A DNA stretch of 58,933 bases from Paeniglutamicibacter gangotriensis Lz1y (GTDB taxonomy: Bacteria > Actinomycetota > Actinomycetes > Actinomycetales > Micrococcaceae), in contig NZ_AOCK01000015.1 of assembly GCF_000348945.1 (NCBI RefSeq), forward strand, positions 1 through 58,933, in the 5' to 3' direction. The notes under the pieces were generated by a model, which saw only the letters and a list, made by a program, of their open reading frames with translations, was not told the DNA's origin and searched no databases. This document shows positions 8,264 through 16,976 of this stretch, in pieces. The translations under genes were made by a program, and so were the position numbers. Position 1 is the first letter of the stretch. Each line of letters begins with the position of its first letter.

Positions 8264-8983
8264 CTATTCCATCCCCTGGGCGCGTCGTGCCTCACGCAGA
8301 ACTTCGATCGCCCTGTCGCCGACGCGCACGTTCCCCGAGAATGCCGAACGACCCAATTGCGCGAAGGCCTCGGCCCGACTGCACTTGTCTTCGATCATAA
8401 TCACCGCCACGGCTGCGTCAACTAGCCCTCGGGCCCGCAACTCGGAGCTCAGGTCGGCGCCGGCCAGGGCAGGCAGGTGGAATCGCAGGGCCAGGCGCAG
8501 AATGCGCGAGATAGATCCGGCGAAGGCCTGCACGGCGGAGATAAAGGTCGCATCCATTATTCCAGGTTCACGGGAGTAGCAGTTCAGTGCGGCCTGAGTA
8601 CCGCTGCCGGCTTCCACGGGGACCGCGAGGATGGTGCGCACCCCGCTGGAGGCGATTTCTCGCGCGTAATCCTCCCAATTCCTCGACTCTGCCAGCTCCG
8701 GGATGAAGACCGTGCGCTGCTGACGCAGCGCGGTCAGGCAGGGACCATTGTCAAAGGCGTACTGGCGTTCATCCAAGAACATGGCATCGAGCTCGCTGCT
8801 GGCCACTGTGAGCGGGAAACCTTCGCGCTCCACCGTGATGGAACACAGCACCGGCTTGCCGCTTCCCAGTCCCGCTGCGGCAATCAGCACCAGCTCCAGC
8901 ATGAAATCGCTGAAGCCCTCGCTGTCCAGCAGCAGGTCTTGCAGCTCGTCCGGGCTGCGCGAATCCTGACCCGGCGTGCCCAT
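8264..8983 (-). CDS. GAF and ANTAR domain regulator
   Basis: A 239-residue predicted RNA-binding antiterminator. The GAF domain (about residues 20-165) shows LDERQYAFDNGPCLTALRQQ, the FDNGPC signature of this group, and VRTILAVPVEAGSGTQAALN. The ANTAR domain (about 180-235) is a three-helix bundle with LVDAAVAVIMIEDKCSRAEA and AFAQLGRSAFSGNVRVGDRA. Substrate or signal is not visible. The ATG directly follows the TAA stop of the 91-residue gene, so the two are translationally coupled. Stop is TAG. It is the middle member of a minus-strand series of three GAF-ANTAR genes. Confidence 0.88.
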   Translation of the reverse strand: MGTPGQDSRSPDELQDLLLDSEGFSDFMLELVLIAAAGLGSGKPVLCSITVEREGFPLTVASSELDAMFLDERQYAFDNGPCLTALRQQRTVFIPELAESRNWEDYAREIASSGVRTILAVPVEAGSGTQAALNCYSREPGIMDATFISAVQAFAGSISRILRLALRFHLPALAGADLSSELRARGLVDAAVAVIMIEDKCSRAEAFAQLGRSAFSGNVRVGDRAIEVLREARRAQGME

Positions 8984-9259
8984 TTAGGTTTCCGTCTTTC
9001 CCGGGTCAATGTCCGTGGAGTAGGGGACCCTGAAATCAATGTCCAGGTCCATGAAGCGTTCATTGATCGCGTGCGCCACTAGATCTCGTTCCAATGTCGG
9101 CAGCGCATGGGCGGCATGGAGGTACGCCTCCATTTCGAACTGGCCGGCCGAACCGCCAATGCCGAAGTACCTCAGCCACAACTCGCCCACCGTCAGGCCC
9201 GCAAGCGGCAGTGCCTGGCGCAGCTGCTTCAGCTGCAGATCATCCTCATCATTATCCAT
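8984..9259 (-). CDS. hypothetical protein between two GAF-ANTAR genes
   Basis: A 91-residue, acidic, cytosolic product with LRQALPLAGLTVGELWLRYF and MEAYLHAAHALPTLERDLVA segments, probably helical. I do not recognise a named family. ATG with a GGGGGAA site. Its stop TAA abuts the next ATG, and it begins 17 bases after the upstream GAF-ANTAR stop, so the three form one operon. Position suggests a partner or adaptor of the regulators, but nothing in the sequence proves it. Confidence 0.75.
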   Translation of the reverse strand: MDNDEDDLQLKQLRQALPLAGLTVGELWLRYFGIGGSAGQFEMEAYLHAAHALPTLERDLVAHAINERFMDLDIDFRVPYSTDIDPGKTET

Positions 9260-9276
9260 GGCTTGTTCCCCCGTCG

Positions 9277-10008
9277 CTAAGCACCTTGCGGGGTGGGTGC
9301 CTCGACTAACCGGGCAGCAAGCTCGCCCAGGGTCCGGCCCTCCGCGACGGCTTGCTTCATCAACAGCCGCACCGCATCCTCGGCGGCAACGCCGTGGCGC
9401 TCCATGATGATGCCCTTGGCCATGCCGATGACGTCGCGCGAATGCAGGGTGTTGCGCAACTCGTCACTGACCTTCTTGGCCTGTTCCGCGGTGATGGCAT
9501 GTTCCAGCAGCACGGAGGCTTGCTTGGCTAGCAGTTCCAGGACTGCGCGGGAGCGTTCAGTGAAGGCCTGGGACTCGGCGGCATAGACTTTCACCGCACC
9601 AAAGGACTCGGAGGAGGATTTCAGCGGAACGCTGATGGACGAGGCGACGGCAAGCGGCCCTACGACCCGGGACCATTCCGGCCAGCGCTCATCGCCGGCA
9701 ATGTCTTGGACGACTATGGTTTCTCCGGTGGCCCAGGCCGAGAGGCAGGGGCCCTGTTCGAGGTCGTATTGCAGAGCGTCGGCCTGCTCGACAATCTGGT
9801 CCGAGGCGGCAGCGCTGGTGGGTCGGGCATTGGCGTCAATCAGCGTCGCTCCGGCGCCAAGGGCAAAGGGGACACTGGTTTTCGCCGCGGCGGTGATGAG
9901 TTTCAGCGTTTCGGCCACGGTGGCCTCGGACATGAGCAACCCGGCGGCATTCGCCGCCGCCGCGGCCAACTCGTCCGCAATCGGGAGCGACTTCCCCATC
10001 TGGGCCAT
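9277..10008 (-). CDS. GAF and ANTAR domain regulator
   Basis: A 243-residue regulator starting MAQMGKSLPIADEL at ATG 10008, chosen because AAAGG lies 7 bases upstream; the frame itself is open further. The GAF domain (about 20-165) contains LQYDLEQGPCLSAWATGETI and SSISVPLKSSSESFGAVKVY. The ANTAR domain (about 180-235) has VIGMAKGIIMERHGVAAEDA and VRLLMKQAVAEGRTLGELAA, close to consensus. It is first in a minus-strand operon with a 91-residue gene and a second GAF-ANTAR gene. A decayed DNA-level copy lies at 19729-20165. Confidence 0.9.
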   Translation of the reverse strand: MAQMGKSLPIADELAAAAANAAGLLMSEATVAETLKLITAAAKTSVPFALGAGATLIDANARPTSAAASDQIVEQADALQYDLEQGPCLSAWATGETIVVQDIAGDERWPEWSRVVGPLAVASSISVPLKSSSESFGAVKVYAAESQAFTERSRAVLELLAKQASVLLEHAITAEQAKKVSDELRNTLHSRDVIGMAKGIIMERHGVAAEDAVRLLMKQAVAEGRTLGELAARLVEAPTPQGA

Positions 10009-10347
10009 GAAGGTGCCTTTCTGTCTCGGAAACACCAGCAATATCCTGCTCCAAGCCTACACATCCCCGGGCCACAAAGCGCCGGATCGTTGCTTCGTTG
10101 CGAAAGACACTTCACGGGTCCGGCCGACAGCGATAGCCCCCCCGATCCAAAGCGCTCCCCCATGTCTTGGGGTGAATACTTGCGGTACCTCCGGCCCGGT
10201 GCGGGCGCCGGCGTGGAGTCCGATTTTTTCCGTAAGGAAAGATCTTTATTTGAAAGTGGATCCATGGTCGTTGATACTCCCGAATTTCGGGCGCGTTGCA
10301 ACGATCGCTAGAACTCAAGCTGGCACCAGGGCCGGCAGTTAAACTAA
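10009..10347. other. upstream region of GAF-ANTAR operon, no gene seen
   Basis: No supported coding frame. It must contain the promoter of the minus-strand operon, but I could not pick out a credible pair of boxes. AT-richer patches lie near 10230-10265. Confidence 0.4.
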
Positions 10348-10527
10348 CTACACCCGGAGCTGGCCGATATCGGCGTCGACTCGACGACCAACAGGAGCGA
10401 GGACAGGGTCAAGACACACCTGCGCGGCTAGTTGCGCATCCACCGGGGCATGCCGCCGGCCCGCGCCACACGCGCCGTCGATTGGTGGCCCTACACCCAT
10501 CTAAACGTCGAGGTCGTCCAAGCCATG
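10348..10527 (+). pseudogene. IS256-type (IS1249-like) transposase C-terminal remnant with TAG
   Basis: One frame reads ELADIGVDSTTNRSEDRVKT, HLRG, TAG (10429-10431), then LRIHRGMPPARATRAVDWWP. This matches the end of IS256/IS1249-like transposases, where a TTNRIEG motif carrying the last acidic residue is followed by an RxHRGM motif and an Ala-Val-x-Trp-Trp helix. In this copy the EG of TTNRIEG is degraded to ED. The remainder of the transposase and the inverted repeats are not seen. It is an old insertion scar upstream of the molybdopterin oxidoreductase. Confidence 0.65.
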
Positions 10528-10955
10528 TCAGCTGTCTTTTTCATCGAATGCGCAGCTACTCAACAGGCGCGCCCAGGATGGGAACCTCACAGTCGGGACG
10601 CCTGAATTCTTGTTTGGCGCGCGGACGATCAGTGGGGAATCACTTGCTGGCGTTGAGGACGGCACAACGCTTGTCCGTTTCGCGGCGGGAATGAATGTCA
10701 CAGATATCCCCGAGACCACTTGGGTGTTCGTTTGGGGGGCGCCCAAGTATCAAAAAGCAGGAACCCCAAACCTGCTCCGCCTGATCATCAGCCGATCGCT
10801 GTGCGGTGTCCGTCAACGCGGGGAATCCAGCCGTGTGGACCTCCCGTTTTGCTTGCGGCGGCAGGGAATACCTGTTAGGCCTGAGGTAGGCGCGCGACGC
10901 GGGCAACAGCAACCCATGGCCGGCGCCCGATACGGCGACTGAAGGGCAGCCAACC
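10528..10955 (+). other. coding-like fragment of unknown origin
   Basis: A plus-strand frame across about 10541-10800 reads smoothly (GNLTVGTPEFLFGARTISGE, VRFAAGMNVTDIPETTWVFV) and then degrades. It could be the tail of a lost protein gene. No start, ribosome binding site or family could be assigned. Its last 30 bases carry the GAAGGG site for the next gene. Confidence 0.3.
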
Positions 10956-13289
10956 ATGACACGCAAGAATCCTCCCGACGTAGAGGAACCCAGCCAGCAA
11001 GACATCGAGGTCGGCAAACCCAAATCTTGGGCGGCCGGCATTCCCGGGGTCGTGCACTCCATGGCTCCAGCCCTACGGGACATGGGGGTGAACAGAAGCC
11101 GCAAGACACTGCTGGCCATGAACCAGAAGGACGGCTTCGATTGCATGAGCTGCGCATGGCCGGACCCGAGCCACCGAAGCACCTTCGAGTTCTGCGAGAA
11201 CGGGGCCAAGGCGGTGAATTGGGAGGCCACCCCCGTCACCGTGGATTCAAGCTTCTGGACGGAACACTCCGTCAGCGACTTGCGTCAACGCTCCGAATAC
11301 TGGCTGGGCCAGCAAGGCCGGCTCACCGAGCCGGTGTACAAGCCCGCCGGCGAGGACCATTATCGGCCCGTGCGCTGGGGCAAGGCTTTTACCATCATTG
11401 CCGAAAAGCTCAATTCCTTGGCGTCGCCCGACGAGGCCGTCTTCTACACCAGCGGCAGGACCTCCAATGAGGCTGCCTTCATTTACCAGTTGTTCGTGCG
11501 GGCCTACGGCACCAACAACCTTCCTGATTGCTCCAACATGTGCCATGAGTCCACCGGCTGGGCCATGGGCCAGACCCTGGGCATCGGCAAAAGCACCATC
11601 ACCTACGACGACTTCGCCAAGTCCGACTTGATCATTATCATGGGCCAGAACCCGGGCACCAATCATCCCCGGATGCTCACCGCCCTTGAGGGTGCCAAGA
11701 ACAATGGAGCTGAGATTGTCGCCGTCAATCCGCTGCCCGAGGCCGGACTGATCCGCTACAAGAACCCGCAGGAGGTCAAGGGCGTCATCGGGCGCGGCAC
11801 CGAAATCGCCGACCAATACCTGCAAATACGCCTTGGCGGGGACATGGCACTGATGCAGGCCGTGAGCAAGCGGGTGCTGGACGCCGAAGAGGCGAACCCC
11901 GGGACCGTGCTCGACGCCCGGTTCATCCAGGAGCACTGCGAGGGATTGAAGGAGCTCAAGGCGCATCTTGCCAATCTCGACGAGGACGAGGTACGCGAAG
12001 CCACGGGCCTGCGCACCGAGGAGATCGACGAGCTGGCAGCCCGCTATATCAAGGCCCAGAAGGTCATCATCACCTGGGCGATGGGCCTGACCCAGCAGAA
12101 GAAGGGTGTGGCCGCGATCAAGGAGATCATCAACCTGCTGCTGCTGCGCGGCAACATCGGCAAGCCCGGCGCCGGGGCCTGCCCCATCCGCGGACACTCC
12201 AATGTCCAAGGGGACCGCACCATGGGGATCTGGGAACAGATGCCCCCGGCCTTCCTGGATGCGATCGAGAAGGAGTTCGGTTTCGATCCGCCCCGTGCGC
12301 ACGGTGCCGATGCGGTGCAGACCATCGAGAAAATGCGCGAGGGCACGTTGAAAGTGTTCCTGGCCATGGGTGGGAACCTGGTCGCGGCGGTCTCCGACAC
12401 CCACGTGGCCGAGGCCGCGATGGAAAAGCTGGAGATGTCCGTACAAATCTCCACGAAGCTGAACCGCTCGCACACCGTGGTGGGCGACGAAGCGCTGATC
12501 CTGCCTACTCTGGGCCGCACGGAAATCGACAGGCAGGAAGGAGGCATCCAATTCGTCTCGGTGGAAGACACCGTCTGCGCCGTGCATCCGTCCTGGGGAA
12601 AAGTGGAACCGGTGGGACCGAACCTCCTCTCGGAGGTCGCCATCGTCTCCCGGCTGGCGCGGGCCACCCTGAGCGACAAGGCCAACGTGGACTGGGAAGG
12701 GTTCGAGAACGACTACGACACCATCCGCGACCACATCTCCCGCGTGGTGGAAGGTTGCGAAGACTACAACCAGCGCATCCGGCAGGAAGGCGGTTTTGTG
12801 CTGGCCAATGGTCCGCGGGATTCACGCACCTTCCACACACCCACCGGCAAGGCGATGTTCACGGTCAATGAGCTGGAGCATGTGCAGTGCCCTCCGGGGC
12901 GGCTGGTCCTGCAGACCCTGCGTTCCCACGACCAGTTCAACACCACGATCTACGGGCACAATGACAGGTATCGCGGGATCAAGAAGGGCCGCCACGTGGT
13001 CTTCGTGAACCCCGAGGACCTTGCCGAGCTGGGACTGGCGGACGGCCAATTCGTCGATGTCCACTCGGAGCATGCCGATGGCCGGGAACGTGTGTTGCGC
13101 GGCTACCGCGTGGTGGCCTATCCCAGCGCCCGCGGCTGCGCGGCGGCGTACTACCCGGAGGCAAATGTGTTGATCCCGTTGGAATCCGTCGCGGAGGGTA
13201 GCAATACGCCGGTGTCCAAGCATGTGGTGGTGCGCCTGGAACCGGCTCGGGACAACACTGTGCCCACCGCTTCCCCCGCTACCACCTAG
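10956..13289 (+). CDS. FdhF/YdeP-type molybdopterin oxidoreductase
   Basis: A 777-residue member of the bis-MGD oxidoreductase superfamily, FdhF/YdeP branch. Cys63 and Cys66 (DCMSCAWP) and Cys80 near the N-terminus probably take part in an Fe-S centre. The molybdopterin domain spans roughly 120-500, including FYTSGRTSNEAAFIYQLFVR, NNLPDCSNMCHESTGWAMGQ and IIIMGQNPGTNHPRML. The C-terminal dinucleotide-binding domain (about 640-760) has RLVLQTLRSHDQFNTTIYGH. No Tat signal is visible, so it is probably cytoplasmic. Substrate is unknown: the family is related to formate dehydrogenases, and E. coli YdeP is linked to acid resistance. It converges on a DUF6457 gene. Confidence 0.92.
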   Translation: MTRKNPPDVEEPSQQDIEVGKPKSWAAGIPGVVHSMAPALRDMGVNRSRKTLLAMNQKDGFDCMSCAWPDPSHRSTFEFCENGAKAVNWEATPVTVDSSFWTEHSVSDLRQRSEYWLGQQGRLTEPVYKPAGEDHYRPVRWGKAFTIIAEKLNSLASPDEAVFYTSGRTSNEAAFIYQLFVRAYGTNNLPDCSNMCHESTGWAMGQTLGIGKSTITYDDFAKSDLIIIMGQNPGTNHPRMLTALEGAKNNGAEIVAVNPLPEAGLIRYKNPQEVKGVIGRGTEIADQYLQIRLGGDMALMQAVSKRVLDAEEANPGTVLDARFIQEHCEGLKELKAHLANLDEDEVREATGLRTEEIDELAARYIKAQKVIITWAMGLTQQKKGVAAIKEIINLLLLRGNIGKPGAGACPIRGHSNVQGDRTMGIWEQMPPAFLDAIEKEFGFDPPRAHGADAVQTIEKMREGTLKVFLAMGGNLVAAVSDTHVAEAAMEKLEMSVQISTKLNRSHTVVGDEALILPTLGRTEIDRQEGGIQFVSVEDTVCAVHPSWGKVEPVGPNLLSEVAIVSRLARATLSDKANVDWEGFENDYDTIRDHISRVVEGCEDYNQRIRQEGGFVLANGPRDSRTFHTPTGKAMFTVNELEHVQCPPGRLVLQTLRSHDQFNTTIYGHNDRYRGIKKGRHVVFVNPEDLAELGLADGQFVDVHSEHADGRERVLRGYRVVAYPSARGCAAAYYPEANVLIPLESVAEGSNTPVSKHVVVRLEPARDNTVPTASPATT

Positions 13290-13351
13290 CTGCTGCGTCC
13301 CCCCGGTGAACCGTGGCCATCCGGGCGACGGTGCTGGCAACCGGGTTCCGG

Positions 13352-13669
13352 CTACTGGGCGGTTTCCGCCCATCCGCCGCTGCCGGGGTCCTGATCGTTG
13401 CCGTCCTGACACAGCGTCATGGCCGTCTGCGCCGCGGATCGCATCGCTTCCTGCGCATCCACCTGTCCGCTGGACGCTGCCAGGGCCGCAGCATAGCCGA
13501 CATAGAAGGCACTGATCGGGCCGGCGGAGGGGTCCACCGAACGGGCCGACTGCGCGGCCAGGTCCAGGATCAAGGGGTTGTCGGGTTTCAGGTCCAGGAT
13601 GTGCAGGGCATTGGAGAGCTTCTGGCTCCAGCGGTCCAAGGAGTGCTTTTCATTTTCACGCTCGGTCAT
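13352..13669 (-). CDS. DUF6457 protein, molybdenum-cofactor context
   Basis: A 105-residue cytosolic protein starting MTERENEKHSLDRWSQKLSN at ATG 13669, with an AGGAT-type site. The ILDLAAQSARSVDPSAGPIS and AFYVGYAAALAASSG segments match the small DUF6457 family often encoded with molybdopterin-guanine dinucleotide genes in Actinobacteria. That fits its convergent position with the FdhF/YdeP gene. A longer reading to 13960 is open but unsupported. Biochemical role unknown. Confidence 0.75.
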   Translation of the reverse strand: MTERENEKHSLDRWSQKLSNALHILDLKPDNPLILDLAAQSARSVDPSAGPISAFYVGYAAALAASSGQVDAQEAMRSAAQTAMTLCQDGNDQDPGSGGWAETAQ

Positions 13670-14034
13670 GGGTGATCCTAGGGTCTGGGTGGGGGTCCCG
13701 ATTCGGCCGAGCCGGCATTCCACCCACCTCCAACGTTTAGCAGGGGCAGCGGTCCAAAGCAATGTTTCCATCTCCCAGACAACGGCCGATGGTGCCCGGG
13801 CGCACCGTCTACCCGCGGCCACTAACGGGACCGCCATGAACCATCGGCCAAAGGATGCAGAGATTTGCGGGCCCCGGAAATTATCCATCCGTAGGGCCAG
13901 GCCGGCCCTACCGCGAGCCTTGGGGCCACTGCCGCCGGTTGGGGCCCCTCCGGCTTCCAAAGCCGTGAATCGAAACGCGAGAGGTCAGTTTCACGGTTCC
14001 CGGGGGCCGACGGTCCTGGATGGCTTAAAGACTA
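13670..14034. other. intergenic, no gene seen
   Basis: About 365 bases upstream of both the minus-strand DUF6457 gene and the plus-strand catalase remnant. The open frames here are Arg/Pro-rich shadows. The start of a plus-strand promoter lies at its right edge. Confidence 0.4.
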
Positions 14035-14063
14035 TTGACCCTGCTATGAGGGTGTGGTTAATT
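14035..14063 (+). promoter_or_regulatory. candidate promoter of catalase remnant
   Basis: TTGACC (14035-14040), 17 bases, TTAATT (14058-14063). Spacing is optimal and the site lies 56 bases before the ATG at 14119. It may still drive the decayed catalase and the small genes behind it. Confidence 0.5.
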
Positions 14064-14118
14064 GTCGCTCGGAAAAAGCTTCACGGATTGGTCCTTCCTT
14101 CTCAGTCAGGAGCCCAAA

Positions 14119-14560
14119 ATGTATTCGCACACCCAGCTACTCATCAACGAAATCTCCGTCGACGAACCCGACCCCGCCGCCGTCCTCCAGGAAGGCTTGG
14201 GCGGACAATCCGGCGGACTGCGCACCATGATGCAGTACCTCTTCCAAAGCACGAACTTCCGAGGCGATGCGGCAGCCAAACCCTACAAGGACCTGCTCCA
14301 GGGCATCGGCACCGAAGAAATCAGCGCCGTCGAACTCGTCGACACCAGCAACATCCACGATGACCTGGTCGCCGCCCAAGGGCTCGATGCCGGCCGATGC
14401 GGCAGGAAACCCGTGGCTGGGCAGCTACGTCTACACCAGCGGAAACCTGGTCCTGGATTTGCTATGCAACATGATGCTCGAATCCACCGGCAAGCCCCAG
14501 AAGTGACCCATCATCGAGGTGACGGACAACAAGAGACCCGCTCAAGAACTTCCTCCTGAT
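14119..14560 (+). pseudogene. manganese catalase, deleted and frameshifted
   Basis: Begins well: ATG 14119 with AGGAG upstream, MYSHTQLLINEISVDEPDPA, GGQSGGLRTMMQYLFQSTNF and KPYKDLLQGIGTEEISAVEL. It then jumps to TSNIHDDLVAAQG, so about 40 family residues are missing. Near 14390 the frame shifts: the next frame holds NPWLGSYVYTSGNLVLDLLC and MMLESTGKPQK. A TGA (14504-14506) then replaces the usual Cys, followed by a recognisable IIEVTDNK. The last third of the protein is gone. It represents a different catalase subtype from the one at 5440, closer to the longer KatN-like form. Confidence 0.85.
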
Positions 14561-14720
14561 CCAGACCACGACCGAGGTCGAACTCAAATCCGCGGACCGC
14601 CCCCAAGCCCCTCATGAAATCCATGGGCGAGTGAAGCCCCGGGCCCAGGGCGGCGTTGTTCCGCCGCTTGGCTTCCACCCCTGAATAAAAACCCGACATC
14701 TCCCCTTTAAGGAAACCCTG

Positions 14721-14918
14721 ATGAACAAAAACGCTCACACCAGCTCCGGCCAGAACCCGGAAGACCAGAGGATGCAGGAAACCCGGGAAATGGACACGGC
14801 CAACAAGCCGGCCCCCCTTGAAGAAAGTCGAGAGCACGATACTTTCCCCGACGAATCGGCTCCGGAAGAACTCCAAGAGGATCTGGATTCGGCGCCGCCC
14901 GGGGAGCCCACCGACTAA
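14721..14918 (+). CDS. small acidic, disordered protein
   Basis: A 65-residue product rich in Glu, Asp, Pro and Gln (MNKNAHTSSGQNPEDQRMQE at the start, DLDSAPPGEPTD at the end), probably unstructured. ATG has AAGGAAA 6 bases upstream. No family recognised. It follows the catalase remnant, perhaps in the same transcript, and resembles the acidic gene at 3436 in style but not in alignable sequence. Confidence 0.5.
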   Translation: MNKNAHTSSGQNPEDQRMQETREMDTANKPAPLEESREHDTFPDESAPEELQEDLDSAPPGEPTD

Positions 14919-15162
14919 GACGAGGCGTATCAGGAACCAAGCCGTCCTCCACTCGGGGCCGGCGTATGGGGCGCCTGGAGGATGCTGGTCACCAGCGAAC
15001 CGATGAATCCGGCATCAACGGGGTCCCCCACTGCGCCCGGTTGCCTTTGGGGACCGACGTTGTTGCCAAAGTGTCGATGGTACGCAAAACCCTTTACTTC
15101 TGGTCCTCCCATGAGGAATCGTGGGGTCCATCCCATCCTCGAAACGAAAGGCAAGGTGTCCC

Positions 15163-15702
15163 GTGTCCGGAAACCTGTTTGCCCGTTCGATCCATGACCT
15201 CTCGGTTGCCGCATGGTTCGGAGGCTCTCTCATGGGAGCGATCGGCCTCAATGGCGCCACCTCGCAAGCCAAGGACGCCACCGAAAGAACCAGGCTCTCC
15301 AGTCTGGGATGGAAGAAATGGGTGCCGGTCCAAACCGGGGCCTTCGCAGCGCACCTGGCCTCACTGGGACCCATTCTCTAGGAGAACAAGGGCCGCTACA
15401 CGGCACAGGACGGCGTCATGGCCGCCACTTGGATCAAGACCGCTGTGACCGCCGCCGGGGCGGCGGTCACCCTTTACGCCGCGATCCTGGGCAAGAAGGT
15501 CGATGAGCTGGCGGCCGAAGGGGCAAGGGGCGCCACGGAACCCGGGGCGGAAACCTCCGCGGACCTGGCCAAGGCCCAGAAGCAGCTGAAGCTGTTGCAG
15601 TGGGTCATCCCGGGCGTCGCCGCCACCGTCATCGTCCTAGGGGCCTGGCACGGCGAGATGCAGCGGCCCAAGAACGTCAAGCTCGGGCTCCTGAAGGACT
15701 AG
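15163..15702 (+). pseudogene. conserved membrane protein interrupted by TAG
   Basis: From GTG 15163 (AAGG 8 bases upstream) the frame reads NLFARSIHDLSVAAWFGGSL, MGAIGLNGATSQAKDATERT and FAAHLASLGPIL. It then meets TAG (15379-15381) and continues in frame with ENKGRYTAQDGVMAATWIKT and VTAAGAAVTLYAAILGKKVD. It ends in a hydrophobic helix (LLQWVIPGVAATVIVLGAW) and MQRPKNVKLGLLKD. As I recall the family, Arthrobacter relatives are one continuous protein of about 180 residues with several membrane helices, so the TAG replaces one sense codon. An ATG at 15418 could give the last 94 residues alone. Function unknown. Confidence 0.7.
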
Positions 15703-15851
15703 GAACATTCAGCCCTTCCTGTATCCTCTCCGGCCGTCGCCGGGCATGCCGGTGAGCCGACCCACCACACCGGGCAGGTTCGCCAACAACACACAGATAA
15801 GACGGGCCATGTAGGATGCCGCGGCGTCCGGCCACCCATCAAGGAGGAACA

Positions 15852-16736
15852 ATGATCGTCAAGGAACAACTCAACCGTCTGCTCGATTCCAAGGCCACCG
15901 TCCTGGACTCCGAGGGAGACAAGATCGGCGCCGTCGGGGAGCTCTACCTCGATGACCGGTCCCAGGACCCGAGCTGGGCGTCGGTCAAGACCGGGCTGTT
16001 CGGCATGTCCCAAAGCTTCGTTCCCCTCGACGAGGCCACCGTCGAGGGAGATGACATCCGCGTGCCATACACCAAGGAACAGGTCAAGGACGCCCCCCGG
16101 ATCGATCCGGACGGCCATCTGGAACCGGAGGACGAGGAACGACTCTACCGCCACTACGGACTTTCCGGCGATGCAGAGACCGTAGTAGGTACCGGTACGG
16201 ACACCGGCAGCGAACAACCCGGGTTCTCCGAGGCCGACACCACCGGTTATGCCGCAACGGACAGCGAGCAGACCGCCGGGTATGCCCGAACGGACACCGA
16301 ATCCGGCGCCGGCTCTGCCGACCGGGACACCGAGGGATACAACACCGACGATGCCATGACCCGTTCCGAGGAACGTCTGCACGTGGGCACCGAGACCCAG
16401 GAGGCCGGCCGGGCCAGGCTACGCAAGTACGTGGTGACGGAAAACGAAACCCGCACGGTTCCGGTCAGCCACGAAGAGGTGAGGATCGAACGCGAACCCA
16501 TCACCGACGGCACCCGCGATGATGCACTGGCGGGCGCGAACCTGCGCGAAGAGGAACAAGAAGTTACTCTTCATGCCGAGCACCCGGTGGTGGAAAAGGA
16601 GACCGTTCCGGTGGAACGGGTCCGGCTTGACACCGAAACCGTCACGGAGCAGGAAACCGTCAACGAAGAGATTAGCCGGGAGGAAATCACACCAGACACC
16701 GATACCGGCACCGATTCCCGACCGCGCAAGCACTGA
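15852..16736 (+). CDS. PRC-barrel and DUF2382 stress-type protein
   Basis: A 294-residue protein starting at ATG 15852 behind an ideal AAGGAGG site. The PRC-barrel is at about residues 8-85: DSKATVLDSEGDKIGAVGEL, FGMSQSFVPLDEATVEGDDI, VPYTKEQVKDAPRID. An acidic Gly/Thr/Asp linker (about 105-170) repeats DTE/DTG units. The C-terminal DUF2382 (about 175-285) includes ARLRKYVVTENETRTVPVSH, VRIEREPITDGTRDDALAGA and a VERVRLDTETV repeat. Such proteins are common in stress islands of Actinobacteria and Deinococci; their function is unproven. A strong terminator follows. Confidence 0.9.
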   Translation: MIVKEQLNRLLDSKATVLDSEGDKIGAVGELYLDDRSQDPSWASVKTGLFGMSQSFVPLDEATVEGDDIRVPYTKEQVKDAPRIDPDGHLEPEDEERLYRHYGLSGDAETVVGTGTDTGSEQPGFSEADTTGYAATDSEQTAGYARTDTESGAGSADRDTEGYNTDDAMTRSEERLHVGTETQEAGRARLRKYVVTENETRTVPVSHEEVRIEREPITDGTRDDALAGANLREEEQEVTLHAEHPVVEKETVPVERVRLDTETVTEQETVNEEISREEITPDTDTGTDSRPRKH

Positions 16737-16770
16737 GAGGTGGCAGGGGCCTGCCCATGGTCAGGGCCTG

Positions 16771-16807
16771 GCGGCTTCCGGAAGCATGCTTTCCGGGAGC
16801 CGCTTTT
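16771..16807 (+). terminator. strong intrinsic terminator after the PRC-barrel gene
   Basis: GCGGCT-TCCGGAA stem, GCATGC centre, TTCCGG then AGCCGC, followed by TTTT (16804-16807). The arms pair over about 12-13 bp with a small bulge. A smaller GGCAGG/CCTGCC hairpin lies just before it at 16742-16755. Confidence 0.85.
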
Positions 16808-16976
16808 CTCATGCCCTCCCGCGGTGGACCCATGCCTGGTTTGGTCGGTCCGGAGCCGGGACCGCAGGACGTGGAATTCGCAAGACAAGGAAATCCAGTC
16901 GGAGGCAACGCTGCCCACGCCAGGTGTCCGCCTGGAGCCATGCATGCCGAAAACGGAAGGGGCACCCCGCTCGGAG

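Noticed and set aside
11247-12734. Long minus-strand open frame (495 codons) opposite the FdhF/YdeP gene
   Set aside because: It is the antisense shadow of a clearly conserved gene in high-GC DNA; the translation is His/Gly/Leu-rich and has no family motif.
5476-15381. Genome-wide reassignment of TAG to an amino acid
   Set aside because: Several intact genes in the window end with TAG at the expected place (for example DUF4193 at 19689 and the oxidoreductase at 13289), so TAG still works as a stop.
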